A stretch of 64,000 nt of DNA from Lentisphaeria bacterium (GTDB lineage: Bacteria > Verrucomicrobiota > Lentisphaeria > Victivallales > Victivallaceae): the NCBI GenBank assembly GCA_018265615.1, contig JABLYX010000011.1, positions 1 to 64,000 on the forward strand, given 5' to 3'. The first letter of the stretch is position 1, and each line of letters begins with the position of its first letter. The notes under the pieces were generated by a model. That model was given only the letters and a program-made list of their open reading frames with translations, was not told the origin of the DNA and did not search any database. Below, one piece after another: positions 25,344 through 34,232 of the stretch. The translations under genes were made by a program, and so were the position numbers.

Positions 25344-28300
25344 CTACCAGCGGTAATAGCGGTACGGGTCGTCGGAACTGACCGGCTCATCCGCGTAAAA
25401 CCGGAAGGCGGGCGCGGTTTTCAGCGTCGGGATATTCTTGACCCCTCCCTGCATGCGGAGGTCATTGCAGAGAATCACGAGCGTATTGTCCCGCTCTTTC
25501 AGCATGCTCCCCTGAACCTGGTAACTGCGCTCCGCGGACCAGTAGTCCGAAGGATGCGTGCGGGCCGTCACCTCTCCCAGAAAGCGGCCGTTGAGCCAGA
25601 TCCACGATTCATCATCGACTGCGCCGGCCTGGATGCCGTAGACGGAACCGGCATGCAGCGGTCCCGGAACATCGAATTTCAGGCGGTACCAGAAATAACC
25701 GTCGTAATCGGCAAGGTCCTTGAACTGGGATTCGAAGGTACAGCCGACTTTGGTCTTTCGCCACTCTTTTCCCGGCCGGAATTCCGGTTTCCAGAAGTTA
25801 TTTTCGCGTCCGGTTTTGCCGGGATCTTCCCTGCCGAGCCAATTCCTGTCGAGTGCGAGAACCGTTCCGTTGACAAAGTCGCCGTCGAAAACTGCGAAAC
25901 TGCCCTTTTTACTTTCCGCTCCGAGATTATGCAGGAGGCGCGAAAGCAGAAATGTGTTGCGACGGACCGTTGTCCGGAGCTGGAATTCTTTTGGGTCAAA
26001 CATCCACGGGACGACCTGAAGGGCGACAACCTTTCCCCGGCCGCTTCTCCAGAGGCGCAGGGCGCGCCCGCCAACGCCTTCGGGGGCGAAGGAATCCATC
26101 TGCAGCGCCAGCCGCCAGTGCAAATCGGCGTTTGAAATCCCGGCGAACTCCGGAATGGAGCGCAGCCCCGTCACATAATCCGAATAAAACCTCCCTTTTG
26201 TCACCGTTTCCCCGGCCGGCAGGAAGGGCTTCAGCTCCGCTTCGCCAAGCCCGAGGGCGAGCACGGAAAGGCCGGAATCCACGGCGGAACGCATCTGCTC
26301 CGGAATCGCTGTTCCGGGCCCCAGCACAAGCAGGGAATCCGGTGAAATCTTCTCCGGCATGGGAGCAAACACGATACCCAGTTCGCGCAGCAGCTCCTCT
26401 CCGCGCCTGTCGCCGGAATAAAACACTTTCCGTTCCGCCATGTTTTCCGCACGGTCGAGACGCCTGAGAATCTGTTTCAATATTTCGAGGGCTTCCGGAT
26501 CGTTTTCGGTTCTGCCGGAAATCTCAAGCTGGGAAAAGAGAACGCGCCCCTTTCCCTCGGTCAGCTCCAGCAGGGGAGCGTACTGCAGGTCGAATCCGCC
26601 CTGCATCAGCGGCAGGAAATTGCCTGTCGAAGGTTTTTCCAGCAGAACGCCGTTGACGACTCCGCGATTTCCGGCTCGCCAGACACGGGTGTTGTTGAAG
26701 CCGTTCCAGTCCCAGGTCGGATCATGCGTTTCAAGCGCGGGGGTCGCGAGATATTCCGGGGTGGAGCTGGAACGGCCGCGCCAGTCGCGCAGGGCGGGAA
26801 ACGCCGGGTCCAGGGAAAACACTTCCCGCAGGCCGTGGATATTTCCGCGCAGGCCGAGGCGCAGAAGTTCCGGGTACTCCTGCTCCATCACCAGGAGCCT
26901 GAGGCCGCTCTCCAGCGGAGAACGCAGCCGCAGGGGGAAATTTTTCAAGCCGCCGCGCCCGATTACGAGCAGATCGACGCCCTTCAGGTCATTCTGGTTT
27001 TTCACTGTTCTGTATGGGATCCCGAGCTGCTTGAACAGCGGGGCCGCGTATCCGGCGGGATCGAACAGCCCGATTGTCGATTTCAATTTCAGTTCCGTGT
27101 CATGAATGACATTGATCTCAAACGAATCCGTCATGGTTCTTCCGTCCGGGAAGCGGAATTCGGCGTTCAGTGCGACTGTTTTTCCTTTGAAATCCGCAGG
27201 AATGGCAAAGACGACGGGAACATCGTTCCTGCTTCCGGGGCCGGTTTTCCGGGAAACGTTTTTCTTCAAATCCAGCTCCGGAACGCTCCAGGTGCATTCA
27301 ACGCTCCGTTCTCGACGGGTGTCGTTGAGGATGATCAACTGCTTATTGACGGTTTCCCCGGGGCGGAAATTGTGTCCCTTTTCCGAGAAATCGCCCGCTT
27401 TGCCGCCGATCCAGCCGATCAGCTCCTGAAGGTAAGGCAGTCCGCCGCGCCCGGTCAGGGAGGGTTCCCAGGTTTCATTGAGTCCTTTGATCGCTTCGTT
27501 GCCCGGCCGCACAGCATCGGGGACGATCCCCGGCTGCTTCAGGTTTTCAAACCGCTCCGGATAGGCGGTGCTGCGGGGCCATGGCGAAGTGCGCGTCCAC
27601 AGCGTGCCCTGATCCCAGGGCAGCAGGCCGGAGAGTCCGCGCGCACGGAGGGCGCGGAAGTTGTCGGATGTCATGTATTCCCGGATGCGGTGCACATCCG
27701 AAACTCCATTCGCGCGGTTGAGCTGACCGTAGCGGACCGGCTTGTTGCCGGTGCACAGCTTTTCCTGCAGCTCGGCAAGCTGCTGCTTGCCTTTTTCAAG
27801 CCGATAGGCCTCCTCGCCCAGAATCGCGGAATTGAATTCATCGATCCAGACACACTGAACCGCAGGATAACGCCAGATGAACGCGGGGCCGCGGAAGCTC
27901 GACCAGCTTGCAATGTGCGGCATTCCCCATTCGACGATCATCAGCGGCTTGGTTCCGTTTTTCTCCCAATGCTCCAGCCAGTCGCTGCGTTCCTGTCGCG
28001 GCGCCCAGTTCAGGTAACAGTTCAGCGTGTAGACGTCTCCGAGGTTGCCGCATTCATGATGGTAGACCGGCCGTGTCGCGTCAAGGGATTTCACGAGTGA
28101 CGCCGCGAGTTCCGCCTGCCGGCGGCGCAGGGCGTAGATGCTCCCGCTCTCCTCAAACGCCTTGTCGGGCGAATAGCGCCCGTCGATCTTCAGCGGGTTC
28201 TGGTCTCCGAAATACCCGGTGGCGTTGTGCGACATCCCGTAGAGGACCACGCCCGGAAGGTTCTGGAAACGGCGGATCAGGAACTCGGAATAGCCGAGAT

Positions 28301-30050
28301 ATCTGTTCCGCTGCTCCGGGGTGTCGAGCGCCCAGTCAAAATCCTTGGCGTGCGGCATCGTCAGCGTGGTGAGAATTCCTTTCCGGGAGGTTTCCGTGTG
28401 GAATGAGTCGAGATATCCGATCACTCCCGGCGAAAAATCGTAGTTGTAGCCGATCAGATGATTGAATCCGTCCTGCCGGGCGCGGTCGGACATGAACTGC
28501 ATCCGTTCTCTGAAGCTCAGCCCGGCGCTCTGTTTCATGCCGTCGTAACAGAGGGAACGAAGGTGAATCACCGATCCGTTCAGGTAAAAGTTCCGTCCGT
28601 CGATCCAGAATTCGCGGAATCCGAACTCCTGCGGATACAGGGCGTCGACAAGCGTGCCGTCCGCTTTTTTCAGGCGCACGTCCGCAAGGTAGAGGTTCTG
28701 CGGTTCATCCGTATCCCAGAGCTTCGGGGCCGCCCACTCTGTTTCAAACCGCCTGCGTTTGAGTCCGTCCTCCGCGGAAACGGCAAACGGCGCGGAATGG
28801 AAAGATTTCACAATTGTTTCACCATCCCGGATATCCGCTTCCAGAAAATAACGTCCGGGGGGAAGTGATTCGAGCCCGGCGTCCACAGTAATCTTTTTAT
28901 TGCGGAAGCTCGTGATGATATGCGCATCGGTGATGCTCCCGCCTGCCGAAACCGCTTCCAGCGCCACATCTCCGACAATGCCCCGGTTGGCGAGCTCCGA
29001 CTTGACGGAAATCAGGCGCCCGGGAGCCATGAACACGCTCGACGCGGATTGGTCCGGCGTTGCCGAAACCAGCAGTGCAAGCTCCTGCTTCTTTCCCGGA
29101 GTCAACTTATCCGTCAGTTCAAGCCTGCCGCCCGGATAGTAGAATTCCCCCGCGTTTTTGCCGTCGACGAACACCTGGGCACAGGTCTGAAGCATTGTTA
29201 TCTCAAGAAAAATTCTCTTTTGCTTCCAGTCCGCCGGAACTGCGACGGTGCGGCGATACCATGCCGAATTCAGTTTTGCCGGATCCGGTGCTTTTTCCCG
29301 GAACGGCGAGACATGAATCTGCTGGTCCGCGTTCCACGCTCCGGGGACCTTGAACCAGCACCAGCCGGAACCGTCCGCCGGAATCGTCCTCTCTCCGGAG
29401 CCGCCGGCAACGGGGAAGAACTGCCACAGGCCGTTCAGCGAAAAAAGTTCGCGGGTCGGCGTTTCAAGATGATATGCCCCCTGATAATCCCACAGCTTTT
29501 CCGGCGTTGTTTCAAAGGGGGGCACGGCATCCTTGTTCAGTCCGGCAAGATCTTTCAGCGGAAGCAGTTTGAGCTCCGTAAACTCGACGGAACCGGATTT
29601 ACCGAAGTTGCTCGGGGCAAGGCTCAGCACAGCCGCTCCGGCCGGAATTTCGTAAACGCGGGAGCAATGCGTTGACGGAGTATCGCCGCTGAACCCGAAA
29701 ACATTCGGCCATTCCCCGATTTCCTTGTTTTTCGCATCGCCGAAACGCATGGCGAGGCGGCCGTTCTGCCAGCTTTTTTCGCCGGGCACAAGTTCCTCCG
29801 TCTTCATGCGCATTTCCAGAAGAAGATACTTCCACTCCGGCTCCATGCGCAGGCGGCAGCTTACCGATCCGGGGCCGTCGATGCGGATCGTGAGCGTTCC
29901 ATCCGGGGCGGCCCGGACATTTCCGGGGTTTCCGTGCCAATCCGGCAGCCTGCCTGCGCCGTCCCGCCGAGTCAGCAGGTTTTCACTTCCCGCCTGAAGC
30001 AGCAGAACAAAGCTGAAACAGACGAAACAGACTAATCGCAAAATCTTCAT
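25344..30050 (-). CDS. Giant secreted GH2-like protein with altered catalytic motif
   Basis: 1568 aa with signal peptide (MKILRLVCFVCFSFVLLLQAGS); GGAGAG lies 6 nt before the ATG. Order: N-terminal beta-sandwich (to about 200), GH2 sugar-binding domain (LFSLNGLWQFFPVAGG, SAWYRRTVAVP, VFVDGKNAG), Ig-like domains, TIM barrel (LYPQEFGFREFWIDGRNFYLNG, LPGVVLYGMSHNATGYFGD, KPLMIVEWGMPH), two GATase-like regions (LLVIGRGG, LLVLGPG) and a C-terminal galactose-binding-like domain (WYRLKFDVP, IWLNGRFLGEV). Where GH2 enzymes have N-E as acid/base, this has H-N-A; the nucleophile-like Glu in VEWG remains. Last gene of cassette 3, 34 nt after the enolase-family gene. Substrate unknown; GC lower than cassette 2. 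Confidence 0.75.
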   Translation of the reverse strand: MKILRLVCFVCFSFVLLLQAGSENLLTRRDGAGRLPDWHGNPGNVRAAPDGTLTIRIDGPGSVSCRLRMEPEWKYLLLEMRMKTEELVPGEKSWQNGRLAMRFGDAKNKEIGEWPNVFGFSGDTPSTHCSRVYEIPAGAAVLSLAPSNFGKSGSVEFTELKLLPLKDLAGLNKDAVPPFETTPEKLWDYQGAYHLETPTRELFSLNGLWQFFPVAGGSGERTIPADGSGWCWFKVPGAWNADQQIHVSPFREKAPDPAKLNSAWYRRTVAVPADWKQKRIFLEITMLQTCAQVFVDGKNAGEFYYPGGRLELTDKLTPGKKQELALLVSATPDQSASSVFMAPGRLISVKSELANRGIVGDVALEAVSAGGSITDAHIITSFRNKKITVDAGLESLPPGRYFLEADIRDGETIVKSFHSAPFAVSAEDGLKRRRFETEWAAPKLWDTDEPQNLYLADVRLKKADGTLVDALYPQEFGFREFWIDGRNFYLNGSVIHLRSLCYDGMKQSAGLSFRERMQFMSDRARQDGFNHLIGYNYDFSPGVIGYLDSFHTETSRKGILTTLTMPHAKDFDWALDTPEQRNRYLGYSEFLIRRFQNLPGVVLYGMSHNATGYFGDQNPLKIDGRYSPDKAFEESGSIYALRRRQAELAASLVKSLDATRPVYHHECGNLGDVYTLNCYLNWAPRQERSDWLEHWEKNGTKPLMIVEWGMPHIASWSSFRGPAFIWRYPAVQCVWIDEFNSAILGEEAYRLEKGKQQLAELQEKLCTGNKPVRYGQLNRANGVSDVHRIREYMTSDNFRALRARGLSGLLPWDQGTLWTRTSPWPRSTAYPERFENLKQPGIVPDAVRPGNEAIKGLNETWEPSLTGRGGLPYLQELIGWIGGKAGDFSEKGHNFRPGETVNKQLIILNDTRRERSVECTWSVPELDLKKNVSRKTGPGSRNDVPVVFAIPADFKGKTVALNAEFRFPDGRTMTDSFEINVIHDTELKLKSTIGLFDPAGYAAPLFKQLGIPYRTVKNQNDLKGVDLLVIGRGGLKNFPLRLRSPLESGLRLLVMEQEYPELLRLGLRGNIHGLREVFSLDPAFPALRDWRGRSSSTPEYLATPALETHDPTWDWNGFNNTRVWRAGNRGVVNGVLLEKPSTGNFLPLMQGGFDLQYAPLLELTEGKGRVLFSQLEISGRTENDPEALEILKQILRRLDRAENMAERKVFYSGDRRGEELLRELGIVFAPMPEKISPDSLLVLGPGTAIPEQMRSAVDSGLSVLALGLGEAELKPFLPAGETVTKGRFYSDYVTGLRSIPEFAGISNADLHWRLALQMDSFAPEGVGGRALRLWRSGRGKVVALQVVPWMFDPKEFQLRTTVRRNTFLLSRLLHNLGAESKKGSFAVFDGDFVNGTVLALDRNWLGREDPGKTGRENNFWKPEFRPGKEWRKTKVGCTFESQFKDLADYDGYFWYRLKFDVPGPLHAGSVYGIQAGAVDDESWIWLNGRFLGEVTARTHPSDYWSAERSYQVQGSMLKERDNTLVILCNDLRMQGGVKNIPTLKTAPAFRFYADEPVSSDDPYRYYRW

Positions 30051-30084
30051 GAATATCTCTCCTGCATTCGACGCTGTGCGCGTT

Positions 30085-31224
30085 TTACTGAAAGAACTCC
30101 AAGTTCCCGGACAGCTTTTCCCGGTCCACGTCCAGGCCGAAGCCGCAGTACTCCCCCTCGATCCGGCAAAGGCCGGAAGCGTCCCTGTGTACGGGGTTGA
30201 ACCGTATGCAATCGGTGAAAGCCGTCGATTCCTGCGGCTTTTCCAAGGCTTCCACCCAATCCGCACCCAGGCTGCAGGCGATCTGCTGCCACGCCGAACA
30301 GGCGGGGCCGATCAGGCTGTCATCCCCGATCATGAAGCGGATTCCCGTTGCCTTCAAGTGTTGCGCGAAAGCAACGGTTTCCGGCAGCGATCCCATGGTA
30401 TCGGGGTGCAGATTGCAGATCATCCCGGGCGACGGCTCCGCCGAACGGCGCGAACGGTACACCGGGCGCAGCAACTCGTCGGGAATCAGATTCAACTCCG
30501 GCAGGGCCGCCTGCAATTCCCGCATTCCGCGCCAGTTCAGGGGCGCGGGGTCCTCGCATCCGTTCAACCCGGCGGCATGGAGCCGTTTCATCACCCGGAG
30601 CAGTTCCGGCAAATCCGGCGGGTAGCCGCAGTTCACATCTCCGGCGATGTAGCACTTATCCCCGACCGCCCGGCGCGCCGCGGCGATCAGCCCGGCGTCA
30701 TGCTCCGCGTCTCCATACAGCTTCAGTTTGAGATGAGTAACCGGACCGGCGGCGAGGAACTCTTCCAACTTCTTCTGCAGCTGCTCGGATTCGTGCTGTA
30801 AAATGCAGAGCAGACCGGGGACCGGAATCCGGCCGGAGAGTCCCAGCAGCTCCGTCGCCGGCCGGTGGAGCAGGCGGCCGGATAAATCCAGAAAAGCCAT
30901 TTCAACCGATTCCAATACCTTGTCCGGCAGGATATTGCGGTGTTTTTCGGCAATCTCCGGTACGGAAGAAAGCGGGCAGCTTTCCCAGACAGAGTAATGC
31001 TTCCTCCAGCGTTCCGGGTCGAATGTCTCTCCCTGTCTGGCCGGGACGCAGATTTCGCCGTAGCCGTGAACTCCTTTCGCGGAGAGTTCGACGATGACGT
31101 GATACCGCCGCGCCCAGCTGCCGAAACTGAACTCCCGGGCAACATCAACCGGAAGACAGAACAGCCGGAGTTCTTCCAGAAACAGATTCTTTTCTCCAAG
31201 CTCCTTCATCCACTGCTCCTGCAT
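30085..31224 (-). CDS. Enolase-superfamily enzyme (muconate-cycloisomerase/mandelate-racemase-like)
   Basis: 379 aa, cytoplasmic. The barrel has the K-x-K motif (HLKLKLYGD) of the MLE/dipeptide-epimerase branch and three metal ligands in series: Asp in AGDVNCGYPP, Glu in GCEDPAPLN, Glu/Asp in IPDELLRP. An N-terminal capping domain (VIVELSAKGVHGYGEICVPA) matches the family. The enzyme abstracts a proton alpha to a carboxylate. In a GH cassette, sugar-acid dehydration or epimerisation is plausible but not shown; dipeptide epimerase or OSB-synthase-like activity is the alternative. AAAGGA lies 8 nt before the ATG. It lies between gntR (gap 26) and the GH gene (gap 34). Confidence 0.82.
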   Translation of the reverse strand: MQEQWMKELGEKNLFLEELRLFCLPVDVAREFSFGSWARRYHVIVELSAKGVHGYGEICVPARQGETFDPERWRKHYSVWESCPLSSVPEIAEKHRNILPDKVLESVEMAFLDLSGRLLHRPATELLGLSGRIPVPGLLCILQHESEQLQKKLEEFLAAGPVTHLKLKLYGDAEHDAGLIAAARRAVGDKCYIAGDVNCGYPPDLPELLRVMKRLHAAGLNGCEDPAPLNWRGMRELQAALPELNLIPDELLRPVYRSRRSAEPSPGMICNLHPDTMGSLPETVAFAQHLKATGIRFMIGDDSLIGPACSAWQQIACSLGADWVEALEKPQESTAFTDCIRFNPVHRDASGLCRIEGEYCGFGLDVDREKLSGNLEFFQ

Positions 31225-31250
31225 GCTCTGATCCTTTCAATTGCCCCGGT

Positions 31251-32345
31251 TCATTTCACCGGACAGGTTGTTTTTCCTGCAAACAGCTTTAATTTCAGAT
31301 ACCTCTGTTCAAACGGACGTTCCGGATTCTCGATCTGCTCAATCAGCAGCTTCACGGCCTGCCTCTGGCGCTCAAGGTTGTCGGCTTCAAGGCGGGTATA
31401 GTCATGTTCATCGGGGGTGCGGGGACCATCCACGGCATCCACCACCGCGAGTTGAATATCTTCCGGAATTCGAAGCCCGCGGCGCTCCAGATGAGCAGAA
31501 AGCGTTTCCGCGGCGAATATGCTGTTCACGATAACCGCGTCCGGCGGATTCGGCAGGGCGAGGAGCCGTTCGGCTTCCTGCCCGATAAACTCCTTCTGGA
31601 CGCTCTGTCCCTCCTGGTCGGCCTTGAAATCCTGCCAGGAAATATGTGTTTTCGTGTAATATTCGGGCCGGTAAATCCGGTGCGACCGCATGAATTTCAC
31701 ATAAATGCTTTCCAGCAGGCCGGTCCAGTAGGGAAGCACGTTCGCCGGGATGATCTCGGCAATCCTGCGGCAGCCGCATTCATGAAGGTGCTGATACAGC
31801 AGAAGACGTCCGGCCCGGTGGTCATGCTCCGCGAGATTCATGGTCGGCGGATCGTTGATCTGGTTGACTGAGACGAACGGGATCCGGTTGAGCTGAAGAT
31901 TCTCCGCGATTTTGAGATCCAGCGTCCCGTTGCTGAACAGGTATCCGTCCACATTGATCGCGGTCAGGAACTCTTCGTTTCGAAAGATGTCTAGAGCGCT
32001 GGCTCCCAGCTGGATCAGATGATATCCCCCGGCTTCCGCCGCCTCTGCGGTGACCAGAAAAGGCGCGCTCTTCTCATCACCGTTCCCGACCTGCTTGATC
32101 CAGCAGAGCAGCTTCCGCACCGGGCGCCGCGTTTCCCCGCGCATGGTCACGAACATCCCCCGGCGCGGCCGGATCGAAATGTATCCGCCCTGCTGGAGCT
32201 TTCGCAGGCTCTTGGTCATTGTGGCGGGAGCGACGCAGTATTCCGCGGCGAGGGCCTGAAGGTTCGGGAGCTTTCCCGTATATTCCCCTCTTTTCAGCTT
32301 CTCTTCAAACTGTTTGCAGAGGGCGGTGTGTTTTGTTTCCGGCAT
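31251..32345 (-). CDS. GntR-type regulator with LacI-like sensor domain, cassette 3
   Basis: 364 aa. N-terminal winged helix: YTGKLPNLQALAAEYCVAPATMTKSLRKLQQGGYISIRPRRGMFV, quoted only to mark residues about 20-65. The sensor domain has DGYLFSNGTLD, IPFVSVNQIND, HDHRAGRLLLYQHLHECGCRRIAEI and IPEDIQLAVVDAV, typical of LacI-like effector domains. The start at 32345 has AAGGA 8 nt upstream. Unusually it is second in its operon, 14 nt after the prepilin gene. It probably controls the cassette from the promoter at 33166. Confidence 0.85.
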   Translation of the reverse strand: MPETKHTALCKQFEEKLKRGEYTGKLPNLQALAAEYCVAPATMTKSLRKLQQGGYISIRPRRGMFVTMRGETRRPVRKLLCWIKQVGNGDEKSAPFLVTAEAAEAGGYHLIQLGASALDIFRNEEFLTAINVDGYLFSNGTLDLKIAENLQLNRIPFVSVNQINDPPTMNLAEHDHRAGRLLLYQHLHECGCRRIAEIIPANVLPYWTGLLESIYVKFMRSHRIYRPEYYTKTHISWQDFKADQEGQSVQKEFIGQEAERLLALPNPPDAVIVNSIFAAETLSAHLERRGLRIPEDIQLAVVDAVDGPRTPDEHDYTRLEADNLERQRQAVKLLIEQIENPERPFEQRYLKLKLFAGKTTCPVK

Positions 32346-32359
32346 ACTGTATTTCCTTC

Positions 32360-33064
32360 TCAATGTGCATCGGAGCCATCCGGGTACCAGGTCAGCATCA
32401 CCATATTGTTCCATGTGGGAATGCGCTGGTTGAAATTGTCGACGTGGGAATCCGCATACAGAAGGCCCATGCCGTCCGGATGCGGGAACCTCGCCGATTG
32501 CCATGCCCCCGCCCAGGTGGAGTTATCCCTGGCCAGAGCAAGGTAATGCCCTTCTCCGAGCACGAAAACCACAGAGGGATTCTTCACTTTCGAGAACCGG
32601 TAGAACCCGGAAGGCGCCGTCATGATTCCGGAATTGTTCGCAAACCCGAAATAACGGTTCGCGGCGAATCCGCCATAGCCGGAATTGCCCTTCTCGACCT
32701 CAAGCGACTCGTAGGTCTGCTCTCCGGGAACATATTCGGTACAGGGCGGGACGGCGTAATCGTCGACCAGATAGCTTTTCCGGTTGTAACGCTGTTTGTA
32801 CAATCCCGGCGCATATCTCCCCAGTTTGTGGTACCAGTTCACCTGCGTCCTGTTTTCGATCACGCGCACCGGACACACGAAATCAGAATAATCCGCCGCA
32901 TAAAGCTGATAGGTGTACCCGATCTGCTTCATGGTGTTTTTACACGAGGTGGATCTCGCCCTGGCCCGGGCCTTATTCAATGCCGGCAACAGCATGGACG
33001 CCAGTATCGCTATGATTGCGATTACGATCAGAAGTTCAATCAGTGTGAATTTTTTCGTATGCAT
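32360..33064 (-). CDS. Prepilin-type protein, cassette 3
   Basis: 234 aa. Leader MHTKK, then FTLIELLIVIAIIAILASM and LLPALNKARARARSTSC. The C-terminal motif is a variant, H-X9-DS (HPDGMGLLYADSHVD), where the others have H-X9-DG. Strong ribosome-binding site GGAGGAG 6 nt before the ATG. First gene of cassette 3, behind the promoter at 33166 with a leader of about 95 nt. High translation compared with the regulator is likely from the sites seen. Role as in the other cassettes is inferred. Confidence 0.87.
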   Translation of the reverse strand: MHTKKFTLIELLIVIAIIAILASMLLPALNKARARARSTSCKNTMKQIGYTYQLYAADYSDFVCPVRVIENRTQVNWYHKLGRYAPGLYKQRYNRKSYLVDDYAVPPCTEYVPGEQTYESLEVEKGNSGYGGFAANRYFGFANNSGIMTAPSGFYRFSKVKNPSVVFVLGEGHYLALARDNSTWAGAWQSARFPHPDGMGLLYADSHVDNFNQRIPTWNNMVMLTWYPDGSDAH

Positions 33065-33165
33065 TTCAATCTCCTCCCCCTTCCTTCAACTGTCCGGTTC
33101 TCATGCTTCAATGCCTCTCTTTTTTGTCGTTTTGCTATGTATCAGATATATAACAGACTTCTATA

Positions 33166-33194
33166 ATTATACCATAATAAAGCGTCAATGACAA
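33166..33194 (-). promoter_or_regulatory. Sigma-70 promoter of cassette 3
   Basis: On the minus strand TTGTCA (33194-33189), 17-nt spacer, TATAAT (33171-33166). An overlapping TTGACG/TATAGA pair with 17-nt spacing also exists. Start near 33159. TATCAGATATAT at 33140-33151 lies in the early leader and resembles TATCAGTTATAT in the cassette 4 leader. Confidence 0.75.
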
Positions 33195-33239
33195 GAGGTT
33201 TTTCATTTTTTCAGCAAGAATTTTTCGTTTTTACAAACA

Positions 33240-33271
33240 GAAAGGGAACCGTGGTTCCACGGTTCCCTTTC
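33240..33271 (-). terminator. Terminator-like hairpin after the EIIA/CBS gene
   Basis: 15-bp perfect stem GAAAGGGAACCGTGG / CCACGGTTCCCTTTC with a 2-nt central loop, 21 nt after the stop codon of the minus-strand EIIA/CBS gene. On the minus strand it is followed by TGTTTGTAAAAAC. Near-copy of the hairpin at 25192. Confidence 0.7.
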
Positions 33272-33292
33272 CGGCGGGAGGGTTCGGGGCCC

Positions 33293-34216
33293 TTATTCCC
33301 AGAAGAGCCGGGCCGCGAATTTTCTCAGGTTCACGATCCCGGCGAGCCTGCCCGCGGCGTCGACGACCACGAGCTGCTTGATGCTGTTGACGAGGAAAAG
33401 CTTTGCGAGCTGGACCGCCGGAACCGATTCATCGACGCTCACGAATTCGGTCCGCATGAGGTCCGCCACTTTCGTGTCGTGGGCGCTCTTCAGCACCTCG
33501 GAGAATGGCTGGAAGCGGTACATCGGCGTGAGGTCCTCGAGCCAGAGCACATGCTCCGGCATGCTGAAGCGCAGCAGGTCGAGCAGCGACACGACGCCGC
33601 GCAGGTCGCCGTCGTCGTCGATGACCGGCATCTCGAATTCGCCGGTCACGGCGAAGAGTTCGATCGCGCGCTGCAGCGTATCCTGCTCCAGCACGGTCGT
33701 GACCTTGCGGGTCATCACGTCGCGGACCCGCAGATAGTCCGGGATCGTGAAGTCCGAGCCGTTGAAGTGGCTCATGACCGCTTCCGCGGTCGGCAGCGCG
33801 GCCACCTTGTCGATCGCATCCTGCGCGCCGAAATCCTTTGCGAGCGCCGAGAGCAATTGCAGATGCAGCCCCGGGTCGTCGCCCGGCGTCAGCAGCATCA
33901 GCACGACCTTCACCGGCCCCATGTCCGGCGCTCCGAAGTCGATGCCCTCCGCGCTGGTCGCCATTGCGACGAGTGGCTTTTCGAGTTCGGTGAGGCGCGC
34001 GTGCGGCACCGCAAGCCCCGGCGCGATCACGGTCGGGAACATCGCCTCGCGCGCCATCACCTCGCTTACGATGGTTTCGGAGGAGAGCCCCGCGTTGTTG
34101 CGCGCCAACAGCTTCGCGAGCTCACCGACCACCCCGGCTCCGGTCTTCGAGGCGCTCCGGCAGATAATGTTCCCCGCGGCGAGATAACTGTAGAAATGGG
34201 TCGCGTTGTGGGTCAT
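33293..34216 (-). CDS. PTS EIIA (fructose-type) domain fused to CBS pair
   Basis: 307 aa, cytoplasmic. Residues about 1-145 are a PTS EIIA-2/PtsN-like domain with the phospho-accepting His in APGLAVPHARL. Residues about 165-305 hold two CBS motifs (VRDVMTRKVTTVLEQDTLQRA, VADLMRTEFVSVDESVPAVQLA), which usually bind adenosine nucleotides. The fusion suggests a regulator linking phosphotransfer to energy charge and not a sugar-transport component; no other PTS gene is in the window. The start at 34216 has AAGGAGG 4 nt upstream. It follows mtaB by 16 nt and so is probably co-transcribed. Confidence 0.88.
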   Translation of the reverse strand: MTHNATHFYSYLAAGNIICRSASKTGAGVVGELAKLLARNNAGLSSETIVSEVMAREAMFPTVIAPGLAVPHARLTELEKPLVAMATSAEGIDFGAPDMGPVKVVLMLLTPGDDPGLHLQLLSALAKDFGAQDAIDKVAALPTAEAVMSHFNGSDFTIPDYLRVRDVMTRKVTTVLEQDTLQRAIELFAVTGEFEMPVIDDDGDLRGVVSLLDLLRFSMPEHVLWLEDLTPMYRFQPFSEVLKSAHDTKVADLMRTEFVSVDESVPAVQLAKLFLVNSIKQLVVVDAAGRLAGIVNLRKFAARLFWE

Positions 34217-34232
34217 GGCTCCTCCTTGCATG

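Larger units (their letters stand above)
33166..33345. repeat. Diverged direct repeat, copy B
   Basis: Partner of 25125-25295, in the same orientation. It spans the cassette 3 promoter, TTTTTACAAA, the GAAAGGGAACCG hairpin and the last codons of the EIIA/CBS gene. The two copies bracket cassette 3 (about 8 kb). Confidence 0.6.

Noticed and set aside
25205..25390. Small minus-strand open frame after the giant GH gene
   Set aside because: It overlaps the terminator hairpin and the GH stop, has no ribosome-binding site, and the sequence is better explained as a relic of the EIIA/CBS gene end in another frame.
25192..33271. Hairpins at 25192 and 33240 as ends of a transposon
   Set aside because: They are each internally palindromic and directly repeated, there is no transposase between them, and both lie just after minus-strand genes, so terminators within a direct repeat fit better.
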